32,980 nucleotides of DNA, taken from Macrocybe gigantea (Eukaryota > Basidiomycota > Agaricomycetes > Agaricales > Callistosporiaceae). The notes below the pieces were generated by a model. It saw only the letters and a list, made by a program, of their open reading frames with translations. It did not search any database and was not told where the DNA came from. The DNA lies in the NCBI GenBank assembly GCA_011319805.1, contig SJRY01000082.1, positions 1-32,980 on the forward strand. The letters are read 5' to 3'. The stretch's first letter is position 1; the number at the start of each line of letters is the position of its first letter. The translations under genes and the position numbers were made by a program. This document shows positions 21,202 to 31,535 of the stretch, piece after piece.

Positions 21202-23395
21202 ATGAATGGTAATCTGAAGGTGTACTGTGCAATTACCATTCTGTGCTTCTGGGTGATAAATCACCTGCGATCAGTCAGAAATCGCAAATATCCACCAGGC
21301 CCTCGAGGATGGCCCATCATAGGGAATCTTCTTGATCTTCAGGGAGACCAGTGGCTCGCCTTCGCGGAATGGAGAATGGACTATGGTATGGTGCCAATTC
21401 GTCGAGTTTACATCTGAAAGTCATTTTACCATCTTCTTAGGCCCTATCACATACCTTTCTGTGCTCGGGAGACCCATAGTGGTGCTCAATTCCCACAGGG
21501 CCGTCGTGGATTTGCTGGACCGCAGAGCTGGGCTGTACTCTGACCGGCCTCCATTCATCGTGGCGTCAGAAATCGCCTGCAGAAACCTCAATGTCGTCCT
21601 TATAGGACACACAGATTTGTGAGTCCATGCAATTCCCCTTTCGTATTGCGAAAATCTTGAGGAAACATCGCCTTCGTACTATAGATGGCGGCGGCTACGT
21701 CGATCAGCTCACGAAGCTGTTTCCAAGTCCGTCATCCGAAATTACTACCCTATCCAAGCGAGGGAAGCTCTCATTCTAACGCAAAGCCTGCTTACGGAAC
21801 CTGAGTCATGGAACAACCAAGTCAAGCGGTCAGCCTCACGACAGTCGCGCGACAGAGCTCAGACACTGACAGTGATTTCTACAGAACCACCACGTCGGCG
21901 TTCTCATCCATCATCTACGGCACGCCTCCGCTGGAGTCCTATGAGGACCCGAAGATTGAGTACATCAAAGACTTTGTGCACCGTATGTCCCATATGCTCA
22001 CCCCAGGACTATACCTCGTTGAGTTCCTGCCATGGATGAAACACCTACCGAGTTGGATGGCAAAGTGGAAACGAGAGGCGGAAGAATATTATCCTCGTGC
22101 CAGGGCTGAGTTTGGAAAAATGTATGATGACGTCAAAGAGCGTATGGTGGGATTGTTTCATTCTCACCGTTACTGATTGATGTCGTGACCTTCTTCGTAG
22201 GATAAGGGTGACGAGGACCCGAGCTTTACGGCGAATTTGATCAAGAATCAGGATAAACATAACTTAACCAAGACCGAAGCTTTGTTTCTAGGTGCCACCA
22301 TGTAGTAAGGAGTCCTCTTCCGAAAAGGATTCTTCGGTCTGAAAAACTCATCTTGCCTGTTTCTGTCGCAGCGCCGCCGGTGAAGATACTGTGCGTATAT
22401 CTGTCAGCCAAACTGGTCCAAGATGACGCTGATCTGCGACTAGTCTGCAGCAGCTCTTGCCTGGTTCATACACTGCATGGTCCTGTATCCCGAAATTCAA
22501 AGGAAAGCGCATGAGGAGCTTGATTCTGTCATTGGACGCCATCGAGTACCCACATTCGAAGACTATGACGACCTCCCTTACATACTCGCGATCGTCAGGG
22601 AAGTTTTACGCTACAGACCTGTCACGCCAACGGGTGCGCTCTCTTTCTGCTATTCTTGATTGGACTATCTCATTGTGGGTTGCTGGTGGGATAACAGGCA
22701 TGCCACATTACATCCTAAAAGTAGGTTGAGACCAGTTCGGGCTATGGCATGGGATTAAATTTGCATGAATCAGGATGACTTTTATGACGGATATTTCATC
22801 CCTAGGAAAGCAACCGTCATAGCGAACGTCTGGTAAGTGCCATTGTGGCCCCGTCGACTTTGCAATGTCCACTGACCACGCAAGTATGTATCCAGGGGTT
22901 TGAACAGGGATCCAGATGTATATGGTCCCGATGCTGACGAGTTCAAACCGGAGCGCCATCTCGATGAGGGTGGCCGACTGACAATCATCTCGCCTGATAT
23001 CCCGGAAGGACATGTCAGTTTCGGATTCGGAAGGCGGTGCATATTCATTTGGAGCAACTTTGCATAGGACTCGTGTTCTGACTGGTTTTCAGGATATGCC
23101 TCGGCCGACATGTAGCGCTAGCTTCGCTCTTCATTGATGTGGCCACGATCTTGTGGGCTGTGGATATCTCTCCGGTCAAAGATGCGGGGGAAAGCCGGTC
23201 TTGCCGTCTACGGATGAATGTGACAATAACGGGGTTATCATGTAAGCTTCTCGACCATCTCGTTGATTTATTTCGGCGAACGGTTGATTCAAATGTTGGT
23301 ACAGGTCTCCGCTACCATTCGAATGCACGCTCACGCCTCGTTTCCCCGAAGTTAAGACAATTCTAAAGGAAGTTGGAGAGCTCTATCAATCTTGA
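21202..23395 (+). CDS. Cytochrome P450 monooxygenase (second copy), one-base frame break near the 3' end
   Basis: Paralogue of the P450 at 16052. Exons: 21202-21385, 21441-21618, 21685-21828, 21885-22146, 22201-22304, 22372-22390, 22444-22633, 22698-22720, 22774-22832, 22896-23036, 23093-23241 and 23305-23395. Exons 2 to 10 and 12 are exactly as long as those of the paralogue; exon 1 is 21 nt shorter and exon 11 is 149 instead of 150 nt. The hinge is YPPGPRGWP, the I-helix AAGEDT, the K-helix REVLR, the meander FKPERH and the heme loop FGFGRRICLGRH with Cys437. The missing base sits at or near the G5 run 23186-23190: before it the frame reads WAVDISPVKDA, after it the homologous frame reads GKPVLPSTDECDNNGVI. 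As assembled the last 50 residues are lost; repaired length would be 514 aa. Substrate unknown. Confidence 0.93.
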
Positions 23396-23857
23396 CATTC
23401 ATATCCGTGCTTCTTGGTGTATTTCTGTATCGAGCTAGATGTACTGTACTACGCCCGTTTGATGGCGTACGATTCACATGGATGCACCACGTGTTTGCTT
23501 GCTGTAAACAGTAGTCGCCATTAGGACCCAAAGAACACAAGTTGCTGTAGTTGGTGGGTATTACACCGATCAGGCCGTGCTAGACGTCCATCACAATTCT
23601 TTTTGACTCGGTGCATGACAAGTTCGAAGTATAGGTCAGTGCAAATCCTCGTGTGACGAGAAATATTTTCGAAAGCGCATTTCTCTAGATAACCAACAAA
23701 GAGACCCAGGCCGCCTTGTTGAGTAGTAACGAAAACGTTCGTTCAACGAATGTATACGGCGAGGCCTTGAAATCTGATTAAGCGGGTATCGGGATTATTC
23801 GATAAGGAGATAATAATGGTGACGAGAGATCGAAGAAAAGGAGAGAAAGAAGGGTTT

Positions 23858-23873
23858 TTCTTCCGCGGAAGAA
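23858..23873. repeat. 16-bp perfect palindrome centred on CCGCGG
   Basis: TTCTTCCGCGGAAGAA reads the same on both strands. It could be a binding site for a dimeric factor such as a zinc-cluster protein, or may have arisen by chance in this purine/pyrimidine-rich stretch. Confidence 0.6.
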
Positions 23874-23884
23874 TTTTTCTTGAT

Positions 23885-23896
23885 TGGCCGCGGCCA
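23885..23896. repeat. 12-bp perfect palindrome TGGCCGCGGCCA
   Basis: A second palindrome with the same CCGCGG core lies 11 bp after the first, so the two cores are about 25 bp apart. The pairing of like cores makes a regulatory site somewhat more likely than for either alone. Confidence 0.55.
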
Positions 23897-24416
23897 GATT
23901 CGTCGGTTGTGCATTCCGCATCGCTCCGACCGGCTTGCGTGCTGATGCACCGTGGCCGTCTGGTCCATTCTGTAACAGTGGCCCGTCGTTCGTATGCTGT
24001 AGACGGGAGGTCGCCATAGTTTATAAATGATAAAAAAGGGAAGAGACAATGTGATCCAATGCAATGCGCCCGTGCTGTGTTGAGGACTGCACGTGCACCG
24101 CATTCATCGCTGGTTGTCATCACGTATCACTCATTCTCATACCATTTCCTGTCCATCACCATCTCGACGTTTTGATTCCAGATTTTCCTCTTTTTAAATT
24201 ACTCATTAGCCTAGGAAGGCCTCACCAATCAGACCAGAAGGTCCAGAAGAAAGGGAGATTGAAAAGGACGACCTGCAGGCGGACCGTTGTCGTTCTTTTT
24301 CGATATCCATCGTTGCGTTTCAGCCACCCGCCGTTGACAAGGATCACTGGGACCATTTGCCTTTTCTAATTCTGAACGAATTGGTTGCGGTGGAGTTGGA
24401 ACAGACCAACTGTGAC

Positions 24417-24445
24417 TAGCTTTGATTGACAGTGAATCAAAGCTA
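24417..24445. repeat. Inverted repeat, 11-bp perfect stem with 7-nt loop
   Basis: TAGCTTTGATT at 24417-24427 pairs perfectly with AATCAAAGCTA at 24435-24445. It lies 272 bp upstream of the PH-CRIB start codon, so it could be a dimer binding site in that promoter or a hairpin. No target-site duplication or transposon end was seen around it. Confidence 0.6.
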
Positions 24446-24716
24446 TTGCCTTTGTCCACCGAGGGCCCATTCAATCAGTCACTGCCTTCATCTCCATCGT
24501 TTTATGGCATTCACCTGAAGTATCTTGTTCCATATATATTCCTCGTGGCGCCCTAGCATCTTCTACCCTTCCTTGCCCCCTTCATTCCTCTTCCCGGCCC
24601 CCATCCTTGGATTTCGAGGGTGACAGTGAACGTCATCTCTTCCTCCCTCTCGGCACCATTCTACCCTTCGGCGACTCCTCTGTATTGCTATTCTACTTCT
24701 GCCATTATTCTTCACC

Positions 24717-26038
24717 ATGTCCATGACGACGAAAGAAACGGAGGCCGCAGCGACGTCGACAGTCCGGATTGGAGATGTGTTAATCAAGAACCGGGGTCCA
24801 CTGTTCGGAATGCTGTGGAAAGTCAAGCCACTCACTCTGACGAACGAGGTACTTAGGACCCCAGATTTCACCGTGAGTTCATGCAAAATAGGTCGCTTTT
24901 TGCGGGTAGGGCTGAGAGAGAATCTCTTTGTAACAGATCCCTCTCTCAGACGTCCTCAGAGTCGAGCGGAGCGAAAGGAAGCCCTGCTGTCTGCTCCTGC
25001 AGACCAGAAACAACCGACAGTACTACCTCGCGTTCAAGACTGACTCCGAGCTCTACGATTGGCAGGACGATATCACCTCCTCGTGTCCCGCGTTCAAAAT
25101 CAGCCAACCGTTCGGGTTCGTGCACAGGACGCATGTTGGGTATGATAATCTCACAGGAGACTTTGTCGTGAGTCCCCTTCGCTTCAGGTAGGTGACGCGA
25201 CGGGCTCATTCATTCTAGGGATTGCCCAACCAGTGGATGTCTTCTCTTCAAGATGAGGCGGAGGCTAAGTACGACCCGCGCCAGAAACGCGAATCCGGCG
25301 CGGCCCTCAGCGAGGCCCCTGCGCTCCCATACATATCCCCCGCCGCATCACCCCAGATCAGACTCAGCACCGAGCACAGACGAGGAGAAACAGCAGCGGG
25401 GAGGCAGGGGATGCTGCGCAACAACAGCAAAAGGATGAGCAACAGGAGAGGCTGACGGTATTGCTGGATGGGCGACATCCCGTCAAGGGCGATGGAGTCT
25501 TGACCGGCCTGTTCTGGAGACCGAGATGGATTGTGCTGGACCCGAGGACGCTGACCATCTACAAGTCTAAAGTATGCCTCTATTTCAAGTCCTCTATTCT
25601 TTCTGTCCTTTTCCCGTTATGCTGACATTCCGCTCAACCCAGCGCTCGAGCATCGGCACTGCCATCAACCTGCGCGACCTGCACCAGATCGAGCCCGACA
25701 AGGAAAACGTACATTGCCTGCTGCTCAAGACGAGCACGAAGCGGTACCTCGTGTCCTTCCCGAGTGACGACGCACTGTACAGCTGGCATGATGCCATCTA
25801 TTCGCGCAGCCGCCCCACGGCAGAGAAAATCAGCGATCCATACGGCTTTGTGCATCATGTGCACATCGGCTTTGACCCCGTCCTCGGGCAGTTCACTGTG
25901 CGTTCAAGGCGTTCTTTGTGCTTTGCCTCTGCTTTGGATGAGGTGCTGATTCCTTGCTCGGTTTCGGTTTAGGGTATGCCTGAACAATGGAAATCGCTTC
26001 TGCAAGGACAGACAACGTTTCAAGCTGCAATAGCATGA
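24717..26038 (+). CDS. Tandem PH-CRIB protein without a kinase domain
   Basis: PH domains bind phosphoinositides and CRIB motifs bind GTP-loaded Cdc42/Rac; together they normally precede a kinase in Cla4-type PAKs. Exons 24717-24872, 24937-25167, 25219-25268, 25394-25571, 25643-25897 and 25973-26038 give 311 aa. PH1 spans about 18-98 with the end helix SELYDWQDDI; CRIB1 is ISQPFGFVHRTHVG (107-120). After a Gln/Glu-rich linker PH2 spans about 167-258 with DALYSWHDAI, and CRIB2 is ISDPYGFVHHVHIG (268-281). Each CRIB is followed by a matching GLPNQW or GMPEQW stretch. The frame then stops at TGA 26036 and no kinase sequence follows in the next 2 kb. The 125-nt linker intron (25269-25393) is the least certain: its donor GTACGA is weak, and a one-base deletion at 25407-25410 would explain the same frame change. 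Likely a Cdc42/Rac-binding regulator or sponge. Confidence 0.85.
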
Positions 26039-28044
26039 CAACGCTCCACATCTCCCGACTTTCCGCCCTTCTCGGTAACCTTTTGATTTTTCCCTGTTTT
26101 CGTCCCTCCCAAACATGCGACATACAACCTCCGATTTTATCCTTTTTCGTTATGCAAGCTGCGATCTTCATGCTGGATTCATTGCCATATCACCTTAAAC
26201 ATCCGCATTCGTTCCTTCTTCTCTTACATCTCTATATATCCTCTCATATTTGCTCGCCATTTTCTTACCGAATCTGCGAACCACGTATTGTTCTCACTAT
26301 GTTTCCGTCATTTCGCCTTTTCTTATGATTCCATGAAATGAAGAATCAGAGCACCCTCCTGCTATCGTTCGGTTCCTCTCCTTGTTTCTTTATTCATCTG
26401 CTATCATCCCTCCGTCGCTTTCCGATCGCGCTGCCTTTTCATGCAGACCCCAACGAGCATGTACCAACCGTGTACTATACCAAAACTCGAGGATTTCCTT
26501 TTCGTTGATAGAGTCGTTCAATGCATTCACCGCGTTCCTTCGGTCGTGTTAATTTCAGCCGAGTCGATCATTGCAGGAGGCCAGACTCGAGGAAATACGG
26601 CTCGGCCATACGGACTTGCTGTGGCTCGTACGTCGACATGAATCATTAATGAACATTGAAAATATTGAACCCTCACAGCTCCAAGTTGAAACCCAGTCTC
26701 CAACGCATACAAGTCATATTAATGGCCCGCCACCAGCTCGCCATTCTGGATGCGTTCTGCTCTATCCGACCAACATGGGGCGTAATTTGCTTCCTGAGGT
26801 TGGAGGTGGCGCTGACCTCTGCTCGACATTGCATCGCCAGTCTTGACATTTCCCCTCCACTTTGAGCGTGTGAAGTCTTACCTCTGAGGAGCGCAGAATT
26901 GAGAAACGAGATGGTACGACTTACGCCTCTTGCGGATGGAAAACGACAATGTCGTTAAAACGTGCCCTGTTGGCAGCAGGACTTGCGTAGTTTTTTACGC
27001 GAGCGTGCCACTTGGGCTCCCATAATGCACGCACGCAGAGGTCGCTATCTGCCAGTGACAAATTGATGGCGTTCTTGATGTTGACTGTCCTGAACGAGCG
27101 AGGTCGGAGCAGAATTCTGGCTTACCCATCCAACTTTCCTCGGATCTTTCTTTTTTCTCTCTCCTTTACCGTCCTTGAGGACCCTCAACGTCTGCCTTTT
27201 ATAACCTTTGCTAGATTGCTAGATAGTATGTGGTTTCACTTTCCAGATAGGATTCTGAACGGCGTTGCGTAAGATGGCCAACTGTTGGAATAAACGGTGA
27301 GACTAGGAGAATTTGTTTTCTTCAATCTTGGCGGGTCGTTCCTCACTAAGCTAAGGGCTTGTCAGTCTCTGTTGGTATGACGCAGTGATGCCGGTGAAGC
27401 AGATTTCGAGCGCCAAGAGAGCTCGGCTCGCATCATCAGAATCCGTTTCAGCGATGTCATTCGATTTCACAGCGCGATATACAACACAAGAGCTACTTAT
27501 AGCCTCTAGCAGAACACACCGCAGTAGAATCCTGAAATCAACGTGCGTGAAGGCGTCATAGAACGAGGTAGACAGTCTCGCTGTGGGTGAGACAAAAGCC
27601 CCTTCTCCTGCATACTTCACGCACGTTTACCACGATCCCGGTCCTACCAACAAAACGTTGACCTCGGAACACCCGGACACAGCCTTACAGGCTTACACAC
27701 TCTAAGATAGCCAATTCTTATCGTCGAAGAGTTTCAAAACCTCTTTTTGGTCATTACTCCAGCGCATCACTGCCTTCATTGATGTGGCATCAAACCTCCT
27801 GCGTTACAGTTCACGCATAAAATGCTGGCACGCACATCAAAGTATGCTTTTTCTTCTCTCCAGAGCTAGTCTCCCCTCCCTCTCCCCTCCCTCGATCCCT
27901 GTTCCTCCCGGAAAGCTACAACCGCGGTGCGGTTGGCCCCTCCCAAAGCAGACCATCACAAGCAGCTGCCGGGCAGTTGTAGTCTCTCGTTTACCTCCTG
28001 AATTTCGTGTTCCGATTCCGGTCTTCTTCCATCGTTGAATTCCA
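26039..28044. other. Gene-poor interval before the DPBB gene
   Basis: No gene recognised. The left part is pyrimidine-rich (26050-26430). Short frames at 26571-26846 (+) and 27351-27620 (-) show no known motif. The right end should be the promoter of the secreted DPBB protein; a TAAAA-type AT patch lies at about 27816-27822. Confidence 0.4.
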
Positions 28045-29157
28045 ATGTTTTCCCTCATTGCTGCACTTATATTCTCCGTGTCTTTCCTGAACGGTGTTAA
28101 CGCACTCGTTGGAGAAGGTTCTGAATTTCTTTCGTTCGTTGACTTGCTGTGAAGCTCACGGTAGTGTAATCAGGGACATGGTACATTCCTGGTATGTCTC
28201 GTACCTTTCAACGGCCAGGCGTTTTTATGTCCCGAGACTGAAAACAATATAGGCATGGGTGCCTGTGGCAAGCAAAGCACAGAGAATGACATGATCGCGG
28301 CCATTGCATTTGGGACTTTTGACACCTATCCGTGAGTCTAGGATTAATCATGGAGGAGAATATTATTGCTCACTCGTTGCCCCGTTAGTGGTGCGACGGC
28401 CAACCCGAACAAGTAAGTGCATCAACACCAATTACGGGCGAATCAAGCTAATAATGGAGCCCAGTAATCCGATTTGTGGTAAGAAAATAAGGGCGACGTG
28501 TGAGATAGGCTCCTGTCTACAGTTTGGGTGAGATCAACTGACGTTCTCTTTGAAACAGGGCAAGGGAAATCAGTCGAAGTGGCCATTGTGGATCGATGCG
28601 CCGATTGCATGAACCCGAATAACATCGATTTCTCGCCCGCGGCGTTCCGAATGTTGGCGGATCAGTCCGTTGGCAGGTTGTTCGGCTTGGAATGGGAGTG
28701 GATTGACGGAGGCGCTGGTAACCCCTCGCCTGGCGCACCCCCTGCTGCCGGTGCACGGCGCAATGAGCCAGATGTTCCCGACGCACAGCTCCGAAGTCGG
28801 TCTGCGGACGCCACCGATAACGTTCCGGGACTAGTAGAAAAACGCACTGTTCTTTCTCACAGGCGCAGGATGCTCAAACGGCGTGCCCCATCACAGGTTT
28901 CTGATCCCGCGAGCCACGCTGTCCCTCGTAGCATCAACGACGTGCGACACAGAACTGTGACGGAATCGCCGAAGCTGCCGATTACACCAGATCGCCGCCG
29001 TGCGATGGAGCGTCGCAACACGGAGAAAGTCAAAGTTGTTAAGGTGAAGCCGGCTCTTTCAGAGCGGGATGATAGTTCAAGGAAGGAGCCGAAGGATGCG
29101 ACGGTGATGCCGGGAACGAGACGCAGATCCTCTAGAGGCATCTCAAATCGCATCTGA
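28045..29157 (+). CDS. Secreted double-psi beta-barrel (RlpA/expansin-like) protein with long basic tail
   Basis: Proteins of this type are secreted, loosely expansin-like, and often named after riboflavin aldehyde-forming enzyme; most have no proven activity. Exons 28045-28117, 28174-28191, 28253-28331, 28389-28412, 28465-28499 and 28559-29157 give 275 aa with all phases matching. Residues 1-20 form a signal peptide ending VNA. The barrel (about 25-124) has GTWYIPGMGACG, the paired NPNN/NPICGKKI strand, GKSVEVAIVDRCADC with the conserved Asp88, and the closing GRLFGLEWEW. The usual family member stops near here. This one continues for about 150 residues, rich in Arg, Ser and Pro, with many dibasic pairs (VEKR, LKRR, DRRR, MERR). 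No cellulose-binding module was seen. The tail lies in the same exon as the barrel's end, so it is not a mis-spliced neighbour, though a frame error hiding an earlier stop cannot be excluded. Confidence 0.9.
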
Positions 29158-30150
29158 GGTCTAGACAAAAAGAGCGTGTTGATTAACAGGAACTTTGGTC
29201 TTTCCTGGCTTGTAGCATAGCATACAACATTCCATGGGTATTAGGGAATCAAGGGTTTTTAGAAGTTTCCCCAGCATGATCGAGGACACAGTCGGGGACA
29301 TGTTTGGGTCGTGATGGCGTTGACAACGTTAACCCACAATGCAAGCCACATCCAATGGCGTTAATGTTCTTGATAAACGAAGAACCATTTGAAAACAATA
29401 TTCGTACCTCTCTATTGGGTGAACCATATGCTGATCTGTGCAAGGAGGATATACCGTCATGTGGTGAAGCAGGAAGCAACGAGTAACTTCGTGCGTCGCA
29501 AATCTTTCAGTTAAGGCAAAATGTGCAAACCAGCACTAATAATCGTGCCAAATTTAGCGTTGAAACCAGATAGCCTACCGTAGTTGAAACCCCCGGAAAA
29601 AAGCGCAGAAGCCAGATCTCTATCGTCCTCGGGGGTAACCCCAGTTGTGCTCCGTTTCTTGCCGTCGTCAGGTGCAATGACGCGAAATCCTGGGAAGTAT
29701 GTCACGCTGCAACGTGGAGTTGTTCTTCTGACTTGTGGCCATCAAGATATTTCAAACCAGTGATATGGTGTTTTGACCCCGCGGCTGCTTGTCTCCAAGA
29801 TTAGTGGACTCCGGGGCACAGCAAGACGAACGCCTTATGATCCATATTTCCGTATCACACCGCAGCTTTGAAGTTCATTGCTAAGGTGGAGGTTTTTCCA
29901 ATTGGTGATCCGCCGGTACTGGTTCGGCATCTGACCTTCTGAAATCCCTGATGGTCGATTCTTCGTGCCCAGGTATGCATTTATATCAGCACATCTCCAA
30001 TTCCCATCGACACCCGCTCTCGCACAGATACAGCTTGGTTCATGTTGCATCTGCCTTCTGCGCTTGAACCTCGCTTTGAACATCATTCGTTTGTGTACGA
30101 CCCCACCTAACTTTGGCTTAAATGTTTTCTCACTACTCTTAACAGGGACG
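29158..30150. other. Intergenic region upstream of plus-strand DUF6534 gene
   Basis: No gene recognised. Short frames at 29249-29479 (-), 29304-29486 (+) and 29511-29705 (-) carry no domain. The right half probably contains the promoter, and perhaps an unplaced first exon, of the DUF6534 gene. Confidence 0.4.
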
Positions 30151-31346
30151 ATGGAAGCCCAGTCGTCAGTAATGCTATGTTATATTCTCTTCTTTTATCC
30201 ACTGAAAAATGTTGTAGCTTATAGGTTTCCTGCTAGACTGGGGATTATACGGCGCTTTAATTGCCCAAGTCTGTGAGTCATCTTGACGCAGCAAAGAGAA
30301 TCCATGAAGGTGACATTACCTACAAGACCTATACTATCTCTCTTTTCCCAACGACAGGCTGCTAAACAAATGGCTGGTATATGGTGTCTTCCTGATAGAC
30401 ACAGTCCAAATCGCACTTGCCTCGCACGATGGATATGTTCTATATGACATTGCATCCACGAGAGGCAATCACACGGAGGTTCTCTACGACCCAAGCCGCT
30501 TCCTTTGTCTTTTATCCGTGGCGGTGCTCAGTGGAACAGGTGAGTTGACGTTTCGTTAAAGTGGTCTGAGGAACTGAGGCCTTTCGTCTAGTTTCAATAA
30601 TCGTTCAAGTATTTTACGCATACAGGCTTTTTCTTCTGACTGGATCGAAGCTCCTCTTTGCAATTATAACTCTGGTAAATGATCCATTAGTTGAAAGCCT
30701 CCTTTTCGTTATTGAAATCATCGATATCGAGCTGGCCATTCCACACTTTTTGGGAGCAGTTTTGAGCAATGTGCCGCAACTTGGGTCTCACGATGCGGCG
30801 GGAAACTTGCCCAATGCATTTGCGGTAAGTAAGCTATCTTTTCCGCTCGCGTAGTAATTATTGAGAAGCGTTTGTTCAGACGCTTTGGGGAATCGGAGGT
30901 GCTGTCGTTGACATCACTATCGCGGGCTTCATGACCTATCACGTATGTCACGCCCGAGAATTTCATCAGGTCCAATGCCAGATATTGATCTTGTCATGGT
31001 AGTTGCTTCGCCGAATGACAGGCCTGAAAGAAACGCAGACCATGTTGATGAAGCTGATCATGTTAGCCGTCGAAACGGGCATTGTGACGGGTTCGTGTTC
31101 AAGCTCTTTTCAGCAGGGTATGCGGTCTGATCTATTACAGCCCTCGTGGCCGTTGGATACGTCCTACTTCTCTACCTTGCTTCGTTCGAGAAGGGCAGAT
31201 ACTGGTGCATACCGCCGCTTATTCTGGGCAACGTCTATTCGAACGCCATGATGGTTAACTTCAATCGTCGGATCCGATTTGCTGGTCACAGCCAAACCTC
31301 AACCACCACGGGGTCCGGAACCGGGGTCATCGTTGCATTTGACTAA
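30151..31346 (+). CDS. DUF6534-type seven-helix integral membrane protein
   Basis: DUF6534 proteins are a large agaricomycete family of predicted seven-helix plasma-membrane proteins of unknown function. Well-supported exons are 30225-30272, 30327-30539, 30592-30674, 30732-30824, 30880-30942, 31003-31090 and 31141-31346, with matching phases and 264 residues. Typical stretches are FLLDWGLYGALIAQVYLYY, SFPNDRLLNKWLVYGVFLID, VSIIVQVFYAYRLFLL, TLWGIGGAVVDITIAGFM and the C-terminal LILGNVYSNAMMVNFNRR. The first exon is not settled: ATG at 30151 (MEAQSS, donor GTAATG) sits where expected but is one base out of phase with the exon at 30225. The tail ends in a short Ser/Thr/Gly-rich cytosolic stretch. 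It points towards a homologue on the other strand; the stops are 189 bp apart. Confidence 0.82.
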
Positions 31347-31535
31347 TAGGGGAGACACCGGTCCATATGGATCCTACTAGCGTAATGACCTGGGAATGTC
31401 ATTTATTTCTGAGTTGTATCCGTACATGTAAAGGACTGTAGCTTTAATGCTGATTATTGAGAACGTAGGATGCTGAGAGGAGATGTGCCTAAGAAGAGAT
31501 GGGAAAAGTGGACTTTTAGCATTGCATCTTTTGCG

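Larger units (their letters stand above)
23396..24716. other. Intergenic region between second P450 and PH-CRIB gene
   Basis: No gene recognised. It contains two GC-rich palindromes (23858-23873 and 23885-23896), a perfect hairpin (24417-24445), a CCAAT sequence at about 24226 and a pyrimidine-rich leader just before the PH-CRIB start. Minus-strand frames at 23743-24123 have no domain. Confidence 0.45.
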
